The notes under the pieces: model-generated
The model's database searches: none
Seen by the model: the letters and a program-made list of their open reading frames with translations, nothing else
What the model was told of the DNA's origin: nothing
Program-made: the position numbers and the translations under genes
Shown: in pieces, positions 1 through 7,205 of the stretch
Layout of the letters: each line of letters starts with the position of its first letter
Numbering within the stretch: the first letter of the stretch is position 1
NCBI GenBank assembly: GCA_036517695.1
Contig: DATDVC010000002.1
Coordinates: 1 to 15,086, forward strand
Reading direction: 5' to 3'
Source of the DNA: DATDVC01 sp036517695
GTDB lineage: Bacteria > Patescibacteriota > Minisyncoccia > Phycocordibacterales > WO2-35-19
Length of the DNA: 15,086 nucleotides

Positions 1-203
1 AAGAGAGTAGATGAATCGCTTAAAATTTGAAATCAAAGTGGTGCTGGGCGCAGCGAAAGTATCTCTGGCAACTGTTTACCAAAAACACAGCTCCCTGCGA
101 ACTCGCAAGAGGATGTATAGGGGGTGACACCTGACCAATGCCAGAAGGTCAAACAACGACGTTGTGTGATAGCAATATTATATGGTGATTGTTGTAAGCC
201 CTG

Positions 204-238
<35 letters not shown>

Positions 239-392
239 TCTGGAACTTTGTAAAAGGTTCTGGAAGGACTGGGACTGTTAAAGATACGTAATAAACAGTT
301 GAACGAATTAAATTACACAAAAAAGCTGCCTATCTACGCAGAATAAAAAGTAGATGTCCTGATAAATATTTGGCTATATGCTGGGAACTCTG

Positions 393-420
393 TTGTATCT
401 AGAGCTACTTGTGATATTAT
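393..420 (+). promoter_or_regulatory. possible promoter for intron 1 endonuclease
   Basis: TTGTAT (393-398), a 16-nt spacer and TATTAT (415-420) end 6 nt before the ATG at 427. A transcript from here would begin at or next to the start codon. The sequence lies inside a folded intron, so chance similarity in AT-rich RNA-coding DNA is a real alternative. Confidence 0.3.
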
Positions 421-426
421 TAAGTA

Positions 427-996
427 ATGTCGACAAGTAATAATGCTACTAGTGCAGACAATCAGCAGGAAAGACTAATTAAACTAGGTTGGATTATTGG
501 ATTTGTAGATGGTGAAGGATGTTTTTCTATTGGCGTGGTAAAGCAACACGACAGAAAGGATAAAACACGAATCAGAAGAGGGTATAAATTAGGTATTCAA
601 ATTTCACACGAATTTTCTGTGACTCAAGGAGAGAAGAGTAAAAAATCTTTGCTTGACATAAAAAATTTCTTTGGAATTGGTGAGTTATATATCAACAAAA
701 GATATGATAACCATAAAGAACATCTATTTAGGTATGTTGTCCGAAAGAGAGAAGAAATGCTCAACATAATAATACCGTTTTTTGAGAAGCACAAACTAAA
801 AACCAGTAAAAACGAAGACTTTAAGATTTTTTCTCAAGTCGTGAAGATGATGAATAAAGGCAAACATCTGAGAAAGAGTGGCCTGATTCAAATTTTAGAA
901 ATGACCGAGAGAATGAATCATAAAAAACCCAAACAAGATTTAATTAGAATCCTCAGAAACCAAACGCCAAAGTCTCATAAAAATGAGATAAGATAG
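427..996 (+). CDS. LAGLIDADG homing endonuclease (intron 1)
   Basis: The 189-residue protein has one LAGLIDADG-type motif at residues 23-31 (IIGFVDGEG), preceded by GW, with E30 at the catalytic acid position. This is the LAGLIDADG_1 pattern. A single motif in a protein of this size points to a homodimer that cuts a pseudo-palindromic site, presumably the intronless 23S sequence around position 1931; some such proteins also act as maturases. The body is basic (many K/R), as expected for a DNA binder. The ATG at 427 is the first start after the P7 5' strand. The TAG stop overlaps the P7 3' strand, so coding and ribozyme sequences interlock. No Shine-Dalgarno is visible; a TATTAT hexamer lies 6 nt upstream. 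No frameshift is visible, so the endonuclease may be active. Confidence 0.9.
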   Translation: MSTSNNATSADNQQERLIKLGWIIGFVDGEGCFSIGVVKQHDRKDKTRIRRGYKLGIQISHEFSVTQGEKSKKSLLDIKNFFGIGELYINKRYDNHKEHLFRYVVRKREEMLNIIIPFFEKHKLKTSKNEDFKIFSQVVKMMNKGKHLRKSGLIQILEMTERMNHKKPKQDLIRILRNQTPKSHKNEIR

Positions 997-1720
997 AGTT
1001 CGGGCTTTATGGCGACATAAAGATTAAGGTGACCCTAGCGAAATACCTTGTCGGGTAAGTTCCGACGCGCACGAATGGTGTAACGACTGGAGAACTGTCT
1101 CGGGGACTCGCTCGGTGAAAATACAATACCGGTGAAGATGCCGGTTACCTGCAGTTAGACGAAAAGACCCCGGAAGCTTTACTGCAACTTGGCATTGAGG
1201 ATATGTTTTTACTGCGTAGTATAGTGGTGAGAGGTTTGATGTTTCGCCTTTTGGGGCGGATCTACTCGACAGTGAAATAGCCATCTGTATTGACATATTT
1301 TCTAACCACGCGCGCAAAACGCGCGAGGGACATTGCCTGGCGGGCAGTTTTAGTGGGGCGCTATCCTCCTAAAGAGTAACGGAGGAGCCTATTAAGGTCA
1401 GCTAGCCGTGAATGGAAACCATGGCGATAGTGTATAGGCACAAGCTGGCTTAACTGCGAGACGTCAGTGTCGAGCAGATGCGAAAGCAGAGCTAAGTGAT
1501 CCGATCGTACGCGTTAGACGCGGCGAAAGCTCATCTGACAAAAGCTACTCCGGGGATAACAGGCTGGTACTGCCTAAGCGTCCAGAGCGACGGCAGTGTT
1601 CGGCACCTTAACTTTCAATTTAAACATTGAGAACATCGGGGTGCCTAGAGGAGTAATCCTCTACAAAAACAAATTGGCTATAACGGTGAACTCCATATAC
1701 AGGCATTATGTCGTAAATGA

Positions 1721-1726
1721 TATAAT
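1721..1726 (+). promoter_or_regulatory. TATAAT box 7 nt before intron 2 endonuclease start
   Basis: A perfect TATAAT hexamer lies 7 nt before the ATG at 1734, the spacing expected for a leaderless transcript. No convincing -35 hexamer is present 16-18 nt upstream, and the surroundings are AT-rich. Confidence 0.3.
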
Positions 1727-1733
1727 TATAAAT

Positions 1734-2306
1734 ATGGACAATACCGTGGGAAGACTAACTCAAATTCAACGATCTGTAATAATCGGCTCTCTTTTGGGAG
1801 ATGGTTACGTGCGGATCCTTAAAGGAAGAAAAAATGCTTTTCTTGAAATAAATCATTCAATCAAAATGAAAAACTATGTTGATTGGAAGTATGAAATTCT
1901 CAAGAGTATCGTTATTTCTCCTCCAAAATTGCGAAAAGGAAATGGAAACAGGGTTGCCTATAGGTTTTTTACAAGGCAACACCCTGAAATTACAGAATTA
2001 TTTAAACTGTTTTACAAAAACGGAAAAAAGGTAATTCCTGATTTCAAATTAGATCCAATCTCTCTCGCAATATGGTACATGGATGATGGGAGTAAATGTG
2101 GTACATCAAACTACTACTTAAATACCCAACAGTTTACAATTGAAGATCAACAAAAATTGATGAACCAGCTCAAACTGTTTGGGATTGAATCAAAATTAAA
2201 TAAAGATAAGGAATACTGGAGAATCAGAATGATAATGTCCAGTGTACCTACTTTTAAAGAATTGATTCAAGAAAATATTATTCCATCATTACAGTATAAA
2301 ATTTGA
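1734..2306 (+). CDS. LAGLIDADG homing endonuclease, two-motif type (intron 2)
   Basis: The 190-residue protein carries two LAGLIDADG-like motifs: VIIGSLLGDGYV at residues 15-26 (D23) and LAIWYMDDGSK around residues 111-121 (D117/D118). This is the pattern of the LAGLIDADG_2 family. Two motifs suggest a monomer with pseudo-twofold symmetry whose likely target is the intronless 23S sequence around position 2500. The frame stays open upstream to a GTG in the exon, but that would translate rRNA. The ATG at 1734 leaves a short leader before the first motif and is preceded by TATAAT 7 nt upstream. The gene is AT-rich compared with the rRNA exons and has no stops or frameshifts. It is unrelated in family to the intron 1 protein, so the two introns arrived independently. 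Confidence 0.9.
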   Translation: MDNTVGRLTQIQRSVIIGSLLGDGYVRILKGRKNAFLEINHSIKMKNYVDWKYEILKSIVISPPKLRKGNGNRVAYRFFTRQHPEITELFKLFYKNGKKVIPDFKLDPISLAIWYMDDGSKCGTSNYYLNTQQFTIEDQQKLMNQLKLFGIESKLNKDKEYWRIRMIMSSVPTFKELIQENIIPSLQYKI

Positions 2307-2504
2307 GTTTAGAACCCGTAGAGACTACACGCCAATCTCCTTACAATTTTAAAGATTAGTAAGGATGAAGATATAGTCCGATCCTCTCAGTAATGGGAGA
2401 AAATACGACAGCGATGTCGGCTCATCTTATCCTGGAGGTGGAGAAGCTTCCAAGGGTTTGGCTGTTCGCCAATTAAAAAGATACGCGAGCTGGGTTCAGA
2501 CCGT

Positions 2505-2854
2505 TCAGAATGAAATTGAAAATTAAAAGATTAAAAATTGAAAAATTCCTAAAAAATCATTCAATCTTTAAATCTTTCCTTCTTTCAATTATGTTTTGGA
2601 TAATCTGAATCCTCAGAGGAATAGAAATATTATGTTATAAGTTTTTTCGTTTTATAAGAAGTTAAAGAAAGATAGAAAGATTAAATCAAATCACGGCGGC
2701 ATTTTATGGAAACATAAATAGATAAGCTGGGTATTTCGGTAGAATCCTAATGGGACAATGCCGAGGGCGAGAAATCGCTTGTAGAGACTACATACCAGCC
2801 ATCCGAAAGGATGAATGCATAGTCCGAACCTCCGAGTAATCGGAGCAACATAAG
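2505..2854 (+). mobile_element. ORF-less group I intron 3 (23S site 2593)
   Basis: The insert separates gggttcagaccgt (ending at U2593) from cgtgagacagg, the site used by the Chlamydomonas intron that encodes I-CreI. The 5' exon ends in U and the intron ends in G (2854). P7 is gacta (2786-2790) with tagtc (2820-2824) in R and S elements very like those of intron 2. A P4 pairing of cggcat and atgccg is plausible, and a P9 hairpin ctccg/cggag (2830-2845) follows. No ORF is present. The first ~135 nt are AT-rich and contain a long imperfect inverted repeat. I could not find a clean internal guide sequence for P1. The shared 3' cores suggest introns 2 and 3 belong to one subgroup. Confidence 0.9.
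2515..2589 (+). repeat. AT-rich imperfect inverted repeat in intron 3
   Basis: The arm at 2515-2542 (attgaaaattaaaagattaa...) is largely complementary to 2560-2589, which read in reverse complement begins attgaaagaaggaaagattt. It lies in the 5' peripheral part of the intron, away from the conserved core. It could be a peripheral helix or an inserted repeat. Confidence 0.5.
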
Positions 2855-2906
2855 CGTGAGACAGGTTGGTCTCCTATCTACTGCAGGCGTTGATTCTTGA
2901 GGGGAT

Positions 2907-2937
<31 letters not shown>

Positions 2938-3160
2938 TGACCTCTGGTGTACCTGCTGTTCTGCCAAGAGCACCGCAGGGTAGCTAAGTCGGGAAAGGAT
3001 AACCTCTGAAAGCATCTAAGAGGGAAGCCCACCCCAAGATTAGGAATCGTTAAGGATCGTGAGAGATGATCACGTTGATAGGCGCTAGGTGTAAGTACGG
3101 TAACGTATTTAGCCGAGGCGTACTAATTTTCCGATCCTGTTGGGAAATTCAGAAGCCAAT

Positions 3161-3188
3161 CCCGTAAAAATCCTAACGGATTCACGGG
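3161..3188 (+). other. hairpin in the 23S-5S spacer
   Basis: cccgt and aatcc in the left arm (3161-3173) pair with ggatt and acggg in the right arm (3178-3188) around a short loop. It lies between the 23S end and the 5S gene and has no T-tract after it, so an rRNA processing stem is more likely than a terminator. No tRNA gene is seen in this spacer. Confidence 0.35.
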
Positions 3189-3237
3189 ACAAGTAATTTT
3201 ATCCTGCCTCATGCGACCTTGCTTTGTTTGAATATTT

Positions 3238-3349
3238 TGTGTTGGTGGTTTGACGCGGTGGGTACACCCGTTCTCATTCCGAACACGGAAGTTAAGCGCC
3301 GTAGTACCGATGGTACTCAATTTGGGGAGAGTAGGTAGCTGCCAACACA
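3238..3349 (+). rRNA. rrf: 5S rRNA
   Basis: The gene is about 112 nt. The terminal helix I is formed by tgtgttgg at the 5' end and ccaacaca at the 3' end. The conserved loop sequence ccgaacacggaagttaagc (3279-3297) is present, as are the helix IV/V features ggtactcaatttggggagag. It follows the 23S gene by about 100 nt in the usual 23S-5S order. Ends are set by helix I and may be off by one or two bases. Confidence 0.95.
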
Positions 3350-3393
3350 AAGTATTTAAATTCTCTAAACTTTCTACTTGCGTTTTTTTGCTT

Positions 3394-3399
3394 TATACT
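3394..3399 (+). promoter_or_regulatory. TATACT -10 box directly before the VWA gene
   Basis: TATACT ends 7 nt before the ATG at 3407, which would put transcription start at the start codon. The intervening taaaggg is too close to the ATG to serve well as a Shine-Dalgarno. The -35 region (around 3371) is weak. Confidence 0.45.
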
Positions 3400-3406
3400 T
3401 AAAGGG

Positions 3407-4813
3407 ATGAACGACTGGGCCTCCAGAAGAAAAAATATTTATCTCGCCCTCATTGTTTTTGTTTTATCGGGGGCGTCTTTTGCCTTGTTTTGGAATTTTT
3501 GGTACAAAACTCCGACCTGTTCCGATGGGATCCAAAATGGGGGAGAGACAGGTGTTGACTGTGGTGGGTCGTGTTCATTGGTTTGCAAAGCTAGCGCTAT
3601 ACGGCCAATAGTAAGGTGGGACCCGCGTTTGTTTGAAATCAACCCGGGCATCTGGAGCGCTTTGATATATGTGGAAAATCCAAACATAGACGCGGTGGCT
3701 TCATATGCGCCGTATACTTTTACCATCTATGATGAAAAAAATGCGGTTATAGGTGTGAGAAAAGGGGCTACGATTTTACCCAAAAATAAAACAGTCGGAA
3801 TTTTTGAAGGTGGCATAGAAATAACCGAGAGTGTTGTTCCTCGGCGCGCAGTTTTTGAATTTGGAAGCAACATAGTGTGGAAAAAGGTTGATACAACTGA
3901 TCCGGATATAACAATTTCGCACGGCCCCCTGTTGAGACTCGATAGTGCTCCAAGGGTCGAAGCCAACATCAAAAACGAAGAGATAGATGCTGTTTACAAC
4001 ATTGAGCTTGTGGCTGCAGTTTTTGATGGCGCGGATAATGCTATAGCCACATCGAGAACTTTTGTAGAGGAGTTGGGTGGAGGCGAAAATACAAATGTCG
4101 TGTTTACTTGGCCCAGGCCTTTTGATCTTGGTGTAAGGACATGTGAAAAACCGTCAAGTGTAGTGTTGGCTATAGACAAATCCGGCTCCATGGCTTCTCT
4201 TGGGCTCAACCCGCCAGAACCTTTAACAAGCGTGAAGAAGGCCGCTACGTATTTTATTTCTGAACTAAAAGAAAAGGACAGCGCCGGACTGGTGGTCTTT
4301 GCAAATTCAGGAGAACCGTTGATCGGTTTGACTCAAAATCTTGAAAGTCTTATTGAGCTTGTGGGGGGTATATCAATCTCGGGTGGTGGCACTCAATATA
4401 CCAACATTGCCGATGCCGTAGAAAAATCCGCAGATATTTTAATTCAAAAACCAGAAGAGTCTTCAGGTGATACGCAAAAAGTGCTGGTGCTTCTTACTGA
4501 TGGGGTGGCTACCAGACCTCAAAACCCAAGTGGTTCAAAAAATGAAGCGGAAGAGATCGCTTACGCCGAGAGCGTAGCTTTGGCCGAAGCGGAGGTTGCC
4601 AAGAAGCAGGGGGTCATGATTTATACCATTGGTCTGGGCAAAGAAATACACGGCAATTTTTTGAAGTCTCTGGCCTCATCGCCTGATGGGTTTTTTGAAA
4701 CCCCGTCAACCAGCACACTGCAAAGTGTTTACCAAAAAATTTCGACATCCATTTGCAAAGAGCTTCCTTCTAGGATAGAAATAACTTATAAAATATTTGG
4801 CGATTTAATCTGA
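3407..4813 (+). CDS. membrane-anchored VWA-domain protein
   Basis: The 468-residue protein starts with a basic tail and one hydrophobic segment (residues 11-32), most simply an uncleaved membrane anchor with the rest outside. A short Cys-rich motif follows at residues 38-60 (C38, C52, C56, C60; DGIQNGGETG), a small module common in bacterial surface proteins. Residues ~65-245 are beta-rich with no family I recognise. A von Willebrand factor A domain begins near residue 250, with the metal-binding MIDAS motif D257-K-S-G-S261, GGGTQYT near 330 and LLTDG with D365. Such domains bind a protein partner through a divalent metal. The stop is 6 bp before the SEDS gene, so the two are probably co-transcribed; the partner may belong to the wall-synthesis machinery, but this is inference. 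Confidence 0.85.
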   Translation: MNDWASRRKNIYLALIVFVLSGASFALFWNFWYKTPTCSDGIQNGGETGVDCGGSCSLVCKASAIRPIVRWDPRLFEINPGIWSALIYVENPNIDAVASYAPYTFTIYDEKNAVIGVRKGATILPKNKTVGIFEGGIEITESVVPRRAVFEFGSNIVWKKVDTTDPDITISHGPLLRLDSAPRVEANIKNEEIDAVYNIELVAAVFDGADNAIATSRTFVEELGGGENTNVVFTWPRPFDLGVRTCEKPSSVVLAIDKSGSMASLGLNPPEPLTSVKKAATYFISELKEKDSAGLVVFANSGEPLIGLTQNLESLIELVGGISISGGGTQYTNIADAVEKSADILIQKPEESSGDTQKVLVLLTDGVATRPQNPSGSKNEAEEIAYAESVALAEAEVAKKQGVMIYTIGLGKEIHGNFLKSLASSPDGFFETPSTSTLQSVYQKISTSICKELPSRIEITYKIFGDLI

Positions 4814-4819
4814 TTATAA

Positions 4820-5953
4820 ATGAAGAATATTTTTGTAAAGCTTAAGTCTTCTGTTGACTGGCTGCTTTTCGGGGCCATTTTTTTTGTATCTTCGTTTGGC
4901 ATCATAACAATGAATTCTTTTGGAGAAGACAATATTTTTTCTACGAGGCAGCTGATTTGGCTTTTCATTTCGACAATTGTTTTGTTCGGAGCCAGCTTGG
5001 TGGACTGGAGGTTTCTTAGGAAAACTGGCTACATAGTGATTTTGTTTTCCATTTCTTGCGCGTTACTGCTGTTTCTTTTTGTGGCGGGGTCTGTTTTTAA
5101 AGGAGCCAAAAGCTGGTTTGATCTGGGCCCATTTGCCTTTCAGCCGGTTGATTTTGCAAAAATAACATTGATTCTTTTGTTGGCCAAATATTTTAGCAGG
5201 AGGCACATTGAGATCGCGAATGTCAGGCACATCGTGGTTTCCGGTTTCTACGCATTTTTTGTATTTATGCTGGTGTTCCTTCAGCCGGACTTCGGTTCGG
5301 CGATAATAATTTTTTCGATTTGGTTTGCGATGATCCTGTTTTCTGGAGTCTCAAAAAAGCACTTGGCTTTTGTGCTTGTGAGTGGCATTGTGGTCTCTCT
5401 AAGCTTGTGGTTCTTTGTTTTGGAAGATTACCAAAAACAAAGAATAGTTTCATTCATAAACCCGCTAGCTGATTTGTCTGGCGCCGGATACAATGCGTAT
5501 CAATCGACAATTGCAGTTGGCTCCGGAGAAATTTTCGGCAAGGGGGTAGGGCTTGGCAGTCAGTCAAAATTGCAATTTTTGCCCGAATATGAGACCGACT
5601 TTATTTTTGCGGCGTTTAGCGAAGAATGGGGGTTTGTTGGGGTGCTCATAATTTTTAGCTTATACGGAATAATTTTTTGGAAAATAATAGCCATTTCAAA
5701 AAAGGGCAGTACCAATTTTGAAACTCTTTATGGGTTGGGATTGGGCGCGTTTATATTTTCACATTTTGTTATAAATGTCGGCATGAACATAGGTCTTCTG
5801 CCAATCACCGGTATCACCATGCCGTTTATGAGCTATGGGGGGTCTCATATGGTAGCCGAGTTTTTCGCCATAGGCATATTGATGGGACAAAAATTGTCGG
5901 CTCGATCAGTGGAAAAAGAAAAAGAAAAAAATGAAATTGTGGGAGTGGTGTAA
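4820..5953 (+). CDS. rodA: SEDS-family peptidoglycan glycosyltransferase (RodA/FtsW)
   Basis: The 377-residue polytopic membrane protein has about ten hydrophobic segments, as in RodA, FtsW and SpoVE. SEDS proteins polymerise lipid II into glycan strands with a class B penicillin-binding protein. Hallmarks seen are KSWFDLGPFAFQPVDFAK near residue 100, LPEYETDFIFAAFSEEWG with the predicted catalytic Asp at residue 260, and ITMPFMSYGGS near residue 338. The position of D260 closely matches the essential Asp of E. coli RodA (D262). The family members are hard to separate by eye; length and the position of D260 favour RodA slightly. No PBP gene is in the window. The C-terminus is short and charged (KEKEKN). 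The gene is probably expressed with the VWA gene upstream and converges on the GT4 gene with a 14-bp gap. Confidence 0.9.
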   Translation: MKNIFVKLKSSVDWLLFGAIFFVSSFGIITMNSFGEDNIFSTRQLIWLFISTIVLFGASLVDWRFLRKTGYIVILFSISCALLLFLFVAGSVFKGAKSWFDLGPFAFQPVDFAKITLILLLAKYFSRRHIEIANVRHIVVSGFYAFFVFMLVFLQPDFGSAIIIFSIWFAMILFSGVSKKHLAFVLVSGIVVSLSLWFFVLEDYQKQRIVSFINPLADLSGAGYNAYQSTIAVGSGEIFGKGVGLGSQSKLQFLPEYETDFIFAAFSEEWGFVGVLIIFSLYGIIFWKIIAISKKGSTNFETLYGLGLGAFIFSHFVINVGMNIGLLPITGITMPFMSYGGSHMVAEFFAIGILMGQKLSARSVEKEKEKNEIVGVV

Positions 5954-5967
5954 AAAGTAGCCAGCAA

Positions 5968-7143
5968 TTAGTGGTTAGTGTCTAAGTAAACAGAAACTGT
6001 TTCAAATAGCATTTTTTCGAGAGTAAAAAAGTTGGTGACGGTTTTTTTGATTTCCGCGGCGAATTCTTTGCGCTTTTCTTTGTGGTCGATGAGATATATG
6101 ATGGCCTCTGCCACTTCTTTTGGATTTTTAGGGTGGATTAAAATACCGTTTTGCATGTCTTTAATGACTTCCGGAATTCCGCCAACGTTTGTAGCGATTG
6201 TCGGCACTCCGGCAAAACCTGCTTCAAGCAGAGCAAACGGCAAATTTTCGGTTCTTGACGGAAGCAGAAAGATATCAGCTCCGGATAAAAGTTTTTTGGC
6301 ATTGTCTACAAACCCCAAAAATTTTACCCGCCCATCGGCGCCACATTCTTGCGCCAGTTTTTTAAGATTTTCTTTTTCTTCGCCGGTTCCAGCTATGAAA
6401 TATTTGACTTTGTTTTTGATTTCGTCCGGTAAAAGAGAGAAGCCTTTTATGGCGACATCGAGCCCTTTGTTTTTGTGAAGCTCGGAAAGGCTCAATATTA
6501 CCACCTCATTTTTCTCTCTCGGCAGTATTTCAAGAGCTTCTCTTTTAAGCAAAAGCTTGAAGCCGCTTATGCCGTTATGGACGACTTTTATTTTATTTTT
6601 GATAAAAGGCAAAAAGTCTATATCTTTTTTTGTTTTTTGGGATACGGCTATTGTTTGGTTACAAATTAGCACGGTCAGATAATGGGCGATGTAAAAAATA
6701 ATTCTTGAATGAAGAGAACGATTTTTTTCTTTAAATGACCAACCATGACTGGTAAAAATAAATTGAATTACAGAGTATGAATTATGAATTATGGAATAAA
6801 ATTTAAAATATAAAAAAGCCAAGGCGCCAAGAAAACCGATTTTTGAAGAGTTGAGGTGGACTATGTTCGGCCGCTCTTTTTTTATTATTTTTACCAACTC
6901 CCTTAGGGCCTTAAAATCATTTTTGAAATTTACTTCTCTTTCCGAGCTTTCAATCTCGATCGTTTTTATATTTTTTTCTTGAAGTTTTTCAACAAGCGTC
7001 TTTCCTTCTTTTATGCCGGAAGCTACCACAACGTCAAACTTTTCTTTGGGGAGATTGGTGGCGAGATCGTAAACATATCTCTGCGCCCCGCCAAAATTGC
7101 CTTTGGTTATGATAAAAAGTATTTTTTTTCTGCTCTCTTCCAT
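5968..7143 (-). CDS. GT4-family glycosyltransferase
   Basis: The 391-residue protein has the GT-B two-Rossmann layout. The N-terminal domain opens with KKILFIITKGNFGGAQRYV, the acceptor-side glycine loop of group 1 transferases. TSHGWSF lies near the middle. The C-terminal nucleotide-sugar domain has the EX7E motif at E299-E307 (ENLPFALLE), followed by GVPTIATNVGGIPEVI. GT4 enzymes transfer a sugar from a nucleotide donor with retention; here the product is probably surface polysaccharide, given the divergent sugar-1-phosphate transferase. I use the ATG at 7143 (MEESRKK); an upstream in-frame ATG at 7182 would add 13 residues not expected before the first strand. Residues coded at 6764-6812 look like an inserted AT-rich repeat. 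The donor and acceptor cannot be named. Confidence 0.88.
   Translation of the reverse strand: MEESRKKILFIITKGNFGGAQRYVYDLATNLPKEKFDVVVASGIKEGKTLVEKLQEKNIKTIEIESSEREVNFKNDFKALRELVKIIKKERPNIVHLNSSKIGFLGALAFLYFKFYSIIHNSYSVIQFIFTSHGWSFKEKNRSLHSRIIFYIAHYLTVLICNQTIAVSQKTKKDIDFLPFIKNKIKVVHNGISGFKLLLKREALEILPREKNEVVILSLSELHKNKGLDVAIKGFSLLPDEIKNKVKYFIAGTGEEKENLKKLAQECGADGRVKFLGFVDNAKKLLSGADIFLLPSRTENLPFALLEAGFAGVPTIATNVGGIPEVIKDMQNGILIHPKNPKEVAEAIIYLIDHKEKRKEFAAEIKKTVTNFFTLEKMLFETVSVYLDTNH
6764..6812 (-). repeat. AT-rich repeat-like insertion inside the GT4 gene
   Basis: On the coding strand this segment contains cataattcataattcat, a short tandem repeat of attcata. It codes for FKFYSIIHNSYSVIQ between a hydrophobic helix (GALAFLY) and the conserved FTSHGW strand, where related GT4 enzymes usually have only a few residues. 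The reading frame is kept. Confidence 0.45.
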
Positions 7144-7166
7144 ACAAGATGCAATTTTCTCACAAA

Positions 7167-7195
7167 TTGACCAAATTCTCAATAAGAGGTATTAT
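7167..7195 (+). promoter_or_regulatory. promoter of the sugar-1-phosphate transferase gene
   Basis: TTGACC (7167-7172), a 17-nt spacer and TATTAT (7190-7195) form a near-consensus sigma-70-type promoter. Expected initiation is near 7202, only about 4 nt before the ATG at 7206, so the mRNA would be leaderless or nearly so. This supports the start at 7206 over the in-frame ATG at 7149, which lies upstream of the promoter. Confidence 0.65.
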
Positions 7196-7205
7196 TTTAC
7201 CTGCA

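Larger units (their letters stand above)
1609..2411 (+). mobile_element. group I intron 2 (23S site 2500) with LAGLIDADG ORF
   Basis: The insert falls between ggcacct (ending at U2500 in E. coli numbering) and cgatgtcgg. The boundaries are canonical: the 5' exon ends in U and the intron ends in G (2411). P1 is clear: exon ggcacct (1602-1608) pairs over 7 bp with the internal guide gggtgcc (1639-1645), with the required U-G wobble at the splice site. P7 is gacta (2323-2327) with tagtc (2374-2378), inside typical R (gtagagactacacgcc) and S (aagatatagtccg) elements. A P9 hairpin of about 5 bp (ctctc/gggag) follows. The ORF lies upstream of R. All visible splicing signals are intact. Confidence 0.93.

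Noticed and set aside
1024..1317. Antisense open frames in the 23S exons (also at 33-320 and 3123-3350).
   Set aside because: They lie over conserved rRNA and the 5S region; there is no coding signal.
1596..1733. Extension of the intron 2 endonuclease to a GTG in the exon.
   Set aside because: It would translate conserved rRNA and the guide sequence; the ATG at 1734 fits the family's start before the first motif.
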